Below are positions 1 through 5,463 of a stretch of 7,104 bases of DNA, in pieces (within the stretch, counting starts at the first letter, position 1; each line of letters starts with the position of its first letter). The stretch is from an uncultured Clostridia bacterium (GTDB lineage Bacteria; Bacillota; Clostridia; TANB77; CAG-508), in NCBI GenBank assembly GCA_944388645.1, contig CALXJO010000051.1, positions 1-7,104 on the forward strand. Direction: 5' to 3'. The notes beneath the pieces were generated by a model. It worked only from the letters and a program-made list of their open reading frames with translations. It ran no database searches and was not told where the DNA came from. The translations under genes were made by a program, and so were the position numbers.

Positions 1-36
1 TAAAAATTACATTTTTATTACATATTAGTAAATTAG

Positions 37-66
37 TTGATATATGATACAGACTTATGTTATAAA
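37..66 (+). promoter_or_regulatory. Probable sigma-A type promoter with extended -10
   Basis: The -35 hexamer is TTGATA (37-42). After an 18-base spacer comes TATAAA (61-66), preceded by TG at 58-59, which makes an extended -10. It lies 34 bases ahead of the start codon at 100, so the leader would be short. A second TATAAT at 72-77 has no properly spaced -35. In DNA this AT-rich, chance matches are common. The matching architecture ahead of the gene at 1995 adds some support. Confidence 0.5.
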
Positions 67-99
67 TAAATTATAATATATAGAAAGGGGTATAATAAA

Positions 100-1830
100 A
101 TGGAACAAAATGGGCAATTTAATGAACAAATTAATACAAAAAAGCCAAAAAAGAAAGGGAAGATTATATTAGGAATAATATTAGCTATAATAATAATTGC
201 GATTATTGCATTAGTAGCAGTTTATTTCTTAGTTTTTTCAACACCTCAATATATTTTTGCAAGTACAGTAGATAGTATTTTTAATATGAAAGCTCAAACT
301 TATAATACAGTTAAGTCAGCAGTAACTTTAAATGGTTCTGTACAATTTGAAGATGAATCTATTAATGAACAACTTACAGATTTAGAAAATTTCTCAATAA
401 ATATAGGTTCACAGATTGATTATCAAAATCAAAGTGAAATAGTAGACTTAGGATTACAATATGAAGATGAATCTGTAGTAGGTGCTAGATTTTATTTTAA
501 AGATGGAGAAATGTATACACTTTTAGATGGATTATATGATGATTATATAAAAGTGGATTTAGAGACAGAACAAGCAAATTTAATGCAAGAATTATTGGAT
601 TTAACAAAAGTCCAAGGAAAACAAGAAAACTTAATAAAAGCTATGTCTATATTGGGTAATGAAATAAAAGGACAAATATCAAATGTTGGAACATTCGAAA
701 AAAGCACAGAACAAATGACATTAAATGGCGAAAATAAAAATGTAACAAGAGTAAGTTTATTATTTAATGCACAAGAATTTTCTACAGTGGTTATTAATGT
801 ATGTAATAACTTAGCAAATAATAATGAATTCATACAATGCTTTGAAGAGTCTCCAAAAGATGCTTTATTAGATATAGTAGCTAGTCTTGAAGATGGTGAA
901 CCAAGTAGTGATGATACTGTAAGAATTTCAATTTATACACAAGGATTATTAAATGAAACTATTGGCTTTGGATTAGACTTAAATCTTGCAGATAATACAG
1001 AACTTTCAATAAATATGAATATAATGAAAGAAACAGACGATTTATACACAGTAAGTTATACTCAAGGAGATAACTATATAAATGGAAGAATCGAAATAGC
1101 AAGAGCTGAAAATACAGAAGAAAATCAAACAGGAGATGCAAAAATAACTCTAGAAGTATCAGATTTAGGAACAATGGAATTAAATATGGGTTATGCATAT
1201 TCATATAATCAAGCAGTAGATGAAGTTGATACAAGAAATAGTGTTAATGCAGAAGATTTAACACAAGAAGATATGAACACAATATTAGAAAATTTAATGG
1301 AAAGACCAGTAATAGGCGAATTAATGACAAACATAATAAGTTCATCTATGAATAATAATTCTAATACACTAGGAACAACAACATTACAAAACCAAGTATC
1401 AGATAATAGTTATATTGTAACATATGAAATTCCAACAGAATTTATGTATGATTCTTCACTTTCAACAGATAGCTTGAAGTCTTTCACAACAATTAATAAT
1501 GATACACAAGCTTCAACATCAATTAAGTACTATACTGATGATCAAGCCTATATAAATTTAGTTGATAACAATTATAGTATTTATACAAATAATACATTTT
1601 ATAACAATGTAAGTGTAAGTGACTTACAAACATTAAGTGTAGGAAATTATGAATTTAAATATAAAAGCATATCATATGAAACAACTACAGGAAGTGTTAA
1701 TCAATCTATAAGTTTATGGTATAGATTAAATAATGAATATATTTATACTGTGGATATTAATTCAATAGGAACTACTATATCAGATGATATAATAATGCCA
1801 TTCTTAAATATCCAAGTACAAAATGTATAA
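100..1830 (+). CDS. Single-pass membrane protein with large extracellular domain, function unknown
   Basis: This is a 576-residue protein. Residues 1-21 are polar and end in a Lys-rich patch (KKPKKKGK), followed by one strongly hydrophobic segment at about 22-46. By the positive-inside rule the N-terminus is cytoplasmic and about 530 residues lie outside. There is no lipobox cysteine and no signal-peptidase site, so it is probably a membrane anchor. The outside part is rich in Asn, Thr, Ser, Asp and Glu and has alternating beta-like stretches. Roughly 66-410 reads as one domain with an alpha-helical insert near 155-190. A linker at 411-430 leads to a second beta-rich domain at about 435-576, beginning TYEIPTEF. 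The only cysteines are C235 and C247, which could form a disulfide. A GAAAGGGG ribosome site (83-90) lies 9 bases before the ATG and fixes the start. The gene has its own promoter and terminator, so it is monocistronic. I do not recognise a function. It resembles uncharacterised clostridial envelope proteins, and a substrate-binding or cell-wall role is only a guess. Confidence 0.88.
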   Translation: MEQNGQFNEQINTKKPKKKGKIILGIILAIIIIAIIALVAVYFLVFSTPQYIFASTVDSIFNMKAQTYNTVKSAVTLNGSVQFEDESINEQLTDLENFSINIGSQIDYQNQSEIVDLGLQYEDESVVGARFYFKDGEMYTLLDGLYDDYIKVDLETEQANLMQELLDLTKVQGKQENLIKAMSILGNEIKGQISNVGTFEKSTEQMTLNGENKNVTRVSLLFNAQEFSTVVINVCNNLANNNEFIQCFEESPKDALLDIVASLEDGEPSSDDTVRISIYTQGLLNETIGFGLDLNLADNTELSINMNIMKETDDLYTVSYTQGDNYINGRIEIARAENTEENQTGDAKITLEVSDLGTMELNMGYAYSYNQAVDEVDTRNSVNAEDLTQEDMNTILENLMERPVIGELMTNIISSSMNNNSNTLGTTTLQNQVSDNSYIVTYEIPTEFMYDSSLSTDSLKSFTTINNDTQASTSIKYYTDDQAYINLVDNNYSIYTNNTFYNNVSVSDLQTLSVGNYEFKYKSISYETTTGSVNQSISLWYRLNNEYIYTVDINSIGTTISDDIIMPFLNIQVQNV

Positions 1831-1841
1831 AATTATTGTAG

Positions 1842-1871
1842 AAAGACTTTAGTTTAACTAAGGTCTTTTTT
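1842..1871 (+). terminator. Rho-independent terminator of the membrane protein gene
   Basis: A 12-base-pair stem (1842-1853 with 1857-1868) has a TTA loop and one G-T wobble. It runs into a tract of six T residues (1866-1871). It begins 11 bases after the stop codon at 1830. It separates this gene from the downstream operon. Confidence 0.88.
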
Positions 1872-1915
1872 GTTGTATAGGAAAAATTACATAAAATTTA
1901 GCCAAAAGGAATGAG

Positions 1916-1945
1916 TTGAAAACTTAAAGGAATTTGTGATATTAT
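1916..1945 (+). promoter_or_regulatory. Probable promoter of the polyamine operon
   Basis: The -35 is TTGAAA (1916-1921), followed by an 18-base spacer and TATTAT (1940-1945). TG at 1937-1938 gives an extended -10. Transcription would start near 1952, leaving a leader of about 43 bases, too short for a riboswitch. An alternative -10, TATAAT at 1943-1948, would put the spacer at 21 bases, which is unfavourable. The terminator just upstream means the operon needs a promoter in this gap, since 1872-1994 is the only space for it. Confidence 0.55.
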
Positions 1946-1994
1946 AATTTTAAAATAACAACGAGAAAAATAAATTACAGAAAAGAGAGCAGTT

Positions 1995-3200
1995 ATGAAA
2001 TTAATCAAAATTCCCGAAGATAAATATTATGAATATAAAATACAAGCTATGTTTGATTGCTATAAATGGGACCCACAGTTTTGTGATAATAACACTCTAT
2101 CAAAACACATATTGATATTAACTAAAAAAGAAAATGAAGAAATAATTAAGCTAACCAAAAGTCTAGATAAAGAGACTAGGTCAGCAGAAGAATATTTAAA
2201 CAAAAACATTAAAATTGCAAAAAAGTTAGCACTTCCTAAAAAGATTTTAGAACAAATACCGAATATGCAAAACTATGATAAAAAACAAAATATTAGACTT
2301 ATGAGATATGATTTCCACCCAAGCATAGATAATCAGTTGGTTGTAACAGAAGTAAATAGTGATTGCCCAGGAGGATTTGCAGAAAGTTCACTTTTACCAG
2401 ATTTAGCACGTAAAACGATTGGTATGCCTGAATTAGAATATAATTCATTTGGAGAAAAAATGGTAGAAACGATAAACAATAAGTTAAATAAGAAAGGTAC
2501 GATTATGATGGTACATTGCACTTGTTTTAGTGATGATAGACAAGTTATGCAATATTTAGGAGATAGGCTTGAAAAAGAAGGGTATAAGATTATTTATGGA
2601 GCAGCAGATCACATTCAATTTAAAGAGAAAAAAGCTTACTGTATTTTGGAAAACAATCAAGTTAATATAGATTTAATTTTTAGATTTACTCCATTAGAAT
2701 GGCTTATCCAAATGAAACCGCGAAGATGGGATGGCTATTTTAATACATTAACGTTATCTTGCAATCATCCTATTAGCATATATGCCCAAAGCAAAAGATT
2801 TCCATTAGTTTGGAAAGACTTAGAAAAAGCAGGTATTCGTATGGAAACGTGGAGAAAATTACTACCAGAAACAATGGAAGTAAAAGATTTGGGCTTAAAA
2901 AAAGGATTTATCTACAAACCAGTCTATGGTAGAGTAGGAGAGAAAATTTCTATAAAAGAAGCATGCAAAGATGATGAATATGAAAAAATTTTACAAGATG
3001 TAAAAAAACATCCAAATCAATATTTAGCACAAAAAAGATTCCAAAGCAAACCCTTAAAGAGTGAAGATGGAAAAGAATATCATATTTGCCTTGGTTCATA
3101 CACAATAGAAGGAGAGCATGCAGGATATTATGCAAGAATGAGTTTATATCCAAGAATTGATTCATATGCAGAAGACGTTCCAGTATTAATTGAAAAATAG
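1995..3200 (+). CDS. Glutathionylspermidine synthase-like ATP-grasp amide ligase, no amidase domain
   Basis: The 401-residue protein matches the synthetase half of glutathionylspermidine synthase and the stand-alone YgiC/YjfC proteins (about 390 residues). RYDFH at 104-108 and EVNSDCPGGF at 119-128 correspond to the family's R-x-DF and E-Y-N-A-D signatures. Residues 304-316 (YKPVYGRVGEK core) are the Lys-Pro/Gly-Arg-x-Gly nucleotide-binding segment. YLAQKRF (343-349) and the last 30 residues fit the C-terminal part of the ATP-grasp fold. The N-terminal cysteine-peptidase (CHAP) amidase domain of the E. coli enzyme is absent, and there is no room for it before the start. The family uses ATP to activate a carboxylate as an acyl phosphate and join it to an amine, giving an amide with ADP and phosphate. 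The true substrates are unknown; glutathione is uncommon in clostridia. Co-transcription with homospermidine synthase suggests a polyamine as the amine. There is no signal peptide, so it is cytoplasmic. AAGAGAG at 1983-1989 is the ribosome site, close to the ATG. First gene of a three-gene operon. Confidence 0.9.
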   Translation: MKLIKIPEDKYYEYKIQAMFDCYKWDPQFCDNNTLSKHILILTKKENEEIIKLTKSLDKETRSAEEYLNKNIKIAKKLALPKKILEQIPNMQNYDKKQNIRLMRYDFHPSIDNQLVVTEVNSDCPGGFAESSLLPDLARKTIGMPELEYNSFGEKMVETINNKLNKKGTIMMVHCTCFSDDRQVMQYLGDRLEKEGYKIIYGAADHIQFKEKKAYCILENNQVNIDLIFRFTPLEWLIQMKPRRWDGYFNTLTLSCNHPISIYAQSKRFPLVWKDLEKAGIRMETWRKLLPETMEVKDLGLKKGFIYKPVYGRVGEKISIKEACKDDEYEKILQDVKKHPNQYLAQKRFQSKPLKSEDGKEYHICLGSYTIEGEHAGYYARMSLYPRIDSYAEDVPVLIEK

Positions 3201-3211
3201 AGGATAAAAAG

Positions 3212-3874
3212 ATGAGAGGGAAAGAAATATATAAAATATATGCGCCTAATGGTGCGAAATGGACAGATTGGGTAAGACCAGTCCTATTTGTTGCAATAGA
3301 TACTTATAATAGAAAACCTATTGCGGATTGGATGGAGAGAAAAGCAATGTTTTTAAAAAATTATCAACAAGATACTGCCATATTTGTTGATTTACCGGGA
3401 AAAGAAAGTATAGAACTCAGCATAGACTTAGCGTATAAGGGTTATAGACCAATTCCAATTTTTAATGGAACTGATGAACAACCAGGCTCACAAGCTACTA
3501 CCGATACTTATTTAATTGAAAGTTGTTTAATAAACGGTAGTGAAAAGCTAAAAAATATAAAGCTAGATAATAATGCAAACCCAGCATTTTTACTAGATAG
3601 TTATAGAACAAATAGATATAGAGCAAAAGAGTCTATTTTTGATAATAGTTGGGATTTATACAAACAAGATATTCCATCAGCTGAATATTTTAAACAAAAT
3701 GGCATAACTAAAATCATAATCGTAGGAGATGGTATCCAAAGAGACTTAAAAAAGATTTTCTTAAAATTTCAAGAAAAAGGAATTGATATTTATTTAACAG
3801 ATGGATATACATTTCCCCAAAAAGTTAAATTAACAAAAACAATAAAAGAACGATTCGAGAAAGAAGAAATATAG
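3212..3874 (+). CDS. Conserved-looking hypothetical protein in polyamine operon
   Basis: This 220-residue soluble protein has no signal peptide or membrane segment, and I cannot assign it to a family. It begins 11 bases after the ligase gene and ends 4 bases before homospermidine synthase. AGAGG (3199-3203) overlaps the upstream stop and sits 8 bases before the ATG, so start and co-translation look sound. An aromatic N-terminal motif (WTDWVRPVLF, 17-26) precedes two beta-alpha-beta-like units. The first is at about 55-86 (AIFVDLPG, a helix, then YRPIPIFNGT), the second at about 166-198 (TKIIIVGDG, a helix, then IDIYLTDGY). LPGKES and VGDG could be phosphate- or nucleotide-contacting turns, but neither is a canonical Walker or Rossmann signature. 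The only cysteine is C105. Its position between a ligase and a polyamine synthase argues for a role in the same pathway, such as a second enzyme or a partner subunit. That is inference. Confidence 0.88.
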   Translation: MRGKEIYKIYAPNGAKWTDWVRPVLFVAIDTYNRKPIADWMERKAMFLKNYQQDTAIFVDLPGKESIELSIDLAYKGYRPIPIFNGTDEQPGSQATTDTYLIESCLINGSEKLKNIKLDNNANPAFLLDSYRTNRYRAKESIFDNSWDLYKQDIPSAEYFKQNGITKIIIVGDGIQRDLKKIFLKFQEKGIDIYLTDGYTFPQKVKLTKTIKERFEKEEI

Positions 3875-3878
3875 AGAC

Positions 3879-5312
3879 ATGATTGAATTTGAAAATAAAA
3901 TAGTACAATTTGGATTTGGTGCAGTGGGAAAAAGTTTTTTTGAGAAAGTTTCCAAAGAAATAAAATTTGATAAAAATAAATATTTCGTAATATCTAGAGA
4001 TAAACTTGAATACACATTTTTTCTAGAACTTGGTGGAAACATGGGAAACTTCATTGTAGCAGATATTAATAGAGAAAATTTCAAAAAAATATTTTCTAAA
4101 TATCTAGATGAAGGAGATTTATTAATTGATTTTGCTGATAGTGTTGGCACAAAAGATTTTATAGAATGGTGTGCTAATAAAAATATAATGTATTTAAATA
4201 CAGGAGAAACAGACTGGAGTGATAATTGGTATAATATTTTTGATGAAAACTTGAAAAAGAATGAGCTACGAAATCAATTAAAACAAAAAAGTAATGTAAA
4301 TAAATATCCTATCGTGTTACAACATGGAAATAATCCTGGATTAGTTTCGCATTTTGTAAAAGCAGGACTTGAATATATTGTAAAAAAACAATTTAAAAAT
4401 AATAAAGAGTATCATGAGCTTTTAAAAGAAAATAGATTTAATGAACTTGCTAAAGTGCTTGACCTAAAAGAAATTCACGTAAATGACAATGATTATCAAG
4501 AAATTAAAGACAAATTTGATGAAGATAAGCTATATAGTACATGGTCGGTTGATTCATTTTTCTTTGAAATGTTAAGTGAGGCAACTGCTGTTATTGGAAC
4601 GGGTGAGAAATTAGATTATGAAAAAGATGGCTTTTTAGAATTTAAAGATTTAGCAATCGATAAAGTAGGAAAAACGTATTATCCAAAAGGAAAATTTGAG
4701 GGATTTTTAGTGCCACATGAAGAAACTATTACAATTGCAAAATCTCTTGAGGTAAAAAATGGGGAAGAAGTTATCTATAGACCAACAGTCATATTTTTAT
4801 ATTCTCCTTGTGATTATGCAGTAAGATACTTAGAAAAAGCAAGAGTAAATAATTATCTTCACCCAGATAAAAATAAGCCACAAGATGATAATATTTCAAT
4901 TATAAGAGGATTCAAATATCCTAAAAGAGATGAAATTGTTTATAAAGAAAATATAAAAAGAGGCACAGAATATGTAGGAGTTTTACTATTAGGAAGTAAA
5001 TTTAATCCTGTGTGGGTAGGAAATAGAATAAAAAAGAACTTTTTATATAAAGACAAAAAAGCATCTTTTTGGCAAACACCAACCATAACACCTGTTGCCA
5101 TGTCAGCATTAGCAGTTACTTGTTGGATGATAAAAAATAAAGATAAAGGAGGAATCTATTTTCCTGATGACATTAAAGATTATAAAGAAATAATTAAATT
5201 TGCTGAAAAATACATATCAAAAACAATTTATAAAACAATTCGTAAAGAAAAAATAGAACATAGCTTAGATATTACATTAAATTCTTTACAATTAAAAGAT
5301 ATATTGAAATAA
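3879..5312 (+). CDS. hss: Homospermidine synthase (NAD-dependent)
   Basis: At 477 residues this matches the length of bacterial homospermidine synthase (about 475), in the saccharopine dehydrogenase-like superfamily. The enzyme makes sym-homospermidine from two putrescines, or from putrescine and spermidine, with NAD as a recycled cofactor. The N-terminal Rossmann glycine motif is GFGAVG at 12-17. NNPG (151-154) fits the conserved NPG of the family. TWSVDSFFFE (221-230) supplies W222 and E230, with the same eight-residue spacing as the active-site Trp and Glu I recall from the Blastochloris viridis enzyme. H280 and E282 fit the His-x-Glu pair. The C-terminal part carries PTVIFLYSP, GVLLLGSKFNPVWVG and PTITPVAMSALA, which are typical of the family. 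W222 and the length argue against the shorter carboxyspermidine dehydrogenase. The enzyme is cytoplasmic. The start lies 4 bases after the previous stop, with a weak purine-rich site (GAAAGAAG) inside that gene, suggesting translational coupling. No decarboxylase is present, so putrescine must come from elsewhere. Confidence 0.9.
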   Translation: MIEFENKIVQFGFGAVGKSFFEKVSKEIKFDKNKYFVISRDKLEYTFFLELGGNMGNFIVADINRENFKKIFSKYLDEGDLLIDFADSVGTKDFIEWCANKNIMYLNTGETDWSDNWYNIFDENLKKNELRNQLKQKSNVNKYPIVLQHGNNPGLVSHFVKAGLEYIVKKQFKNNKEYHELLKENRFNELAKVLDLKEIHVNDNDYQEIKDKFDEDKLYSTWSVDSFFFEMLSEATAVIGTGEKLDYEKDGFLEFKDLAIDKVGKTYYPKGKFEGFLVPHEETITIAKSLEVKNGEEVIYRPTVIFLYSPCDYAVRYLEKARVNNYLHPDKNKPQDDNISIIRGFKYPKRDEIVYKENIKRGTEYVGVLLLGSKFNPVWVGNRIKKNFLYKDKKASFWQTPTITPVAMSALAVTCWMIKNKDKGGIYFPDDIKDYKEIIKFAEKYISKTIYKTIRKEKIEHSLDITLNSLQLKDILK

Positions 5313-5316
5313 AAAA

Positions 5317-5369
5317 GCGAAAGTAAGAATTTCTACACATTGGAAAATGTTAGAAATTCTAACATTCGC
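5317..5369 (-). terminator. Long imperfect hairpin, possible - strand terminator
   Basis: Arms 5317-5341 and 5346-5369 can form 22 base pairs with two A-A mismatches (5322/5364, 5325/5361) and one bulged C (5336), closed by GGAA, a GNRA-type tetraloop on the + strand. Read on the - strand the stem is followed at once by six T residues (complement of 5311-5316), as in an intrinsic terminator. On the + strand no T run follows. It starts 4 bases after the homospermidine synthase stop. It could be a second stop for the DUF2207 transcript or a 3' stabilising structure on the operon mRNA. Confidence 0.55.
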
Positions 5370-5379
5370 CATAATTATC

Positions 5380-5419
5380 TAGTACGGAAATTCCTCCTAC
5401 TAGGAGAAATTTCCTACTA
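5380..5419. repeat. Near-perfect palindrome, 19-bp stem
   Basis: TAGTA (5380-5384) pairs with TACTA (5415-5419), and 5386-5399 pairs with 5401-5414 around a single central C at 5400; C5385 is bulged. The inner 14-base arms differ at one position only, an A-C mismatch on the + strand but a G-U wobble on the - strand, so pairing is complete in - strand RNA. The innermost pairs must open to form a loop. No T run follows on either side, so it does not look like a terminator. The arms contain CCTCCT and AGGAG, complementary to each other and resembling anti-Shine-Dalgarno and Shine-Dalgarno sequences. Role unknown. Confidence 0.6.
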
Positions 5420-5422
5420 TAT

Positions 5423-5456
5423 AAAAAAAAGAGCATTTTATAATACTCTTTCTTTT
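5423..5456. terminator. Bidirectional terminator between convergent genes
   Basis: AGAGCATT (5430-5437) pairs with AATACTCT (5442-5449) around a TTAT loop, and two further A-T pairs extend the base. Eight A residues at 5423-5430 become a T tract on the - strand, and TTTCTTTT follows on the + strand. It can therefore stop both the polyamine operon and the DUF2207 gene, whose stop codon is at 5464-5466. Confidence 0.85.
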
Positions 5457-5463
5457 ATGGTTA

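Noticed and set aside
543..1234. Two - strand frames (543-833 and 959-1234) opposite the membrane protein gene
   Set aside because: Their composition (Leu/Phe-rich) is typical of the complement of AT-rich coding sequence; no ribosome sites, and the sense gene is well supported.
1872..1994. Riboswitch or polyamine-sensing leader before the operon
   Set aside because: Only about 43 bases separate the predicted transcription start from the ATG, and no convincing stem is visible there.
2333..4150. Three - strand frames (2333-2521, 2950-3165, 3830-4150) opposite the polyamine operon
   Set aside because: They lie antisense to genes with clear family motifs, cross gene boundaries in one case, and have no initiation signals.
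5292..5372. 26-codon - strand frame beginning ATG GCG AAT, with AGGAGG about 20 bases upstream
   Set aside because: The spacing from AGGAGG is too long, the frame is made almost entirely of the 5317-5369 hairpin, and it runs into the end of the homospermidine synthase gene.
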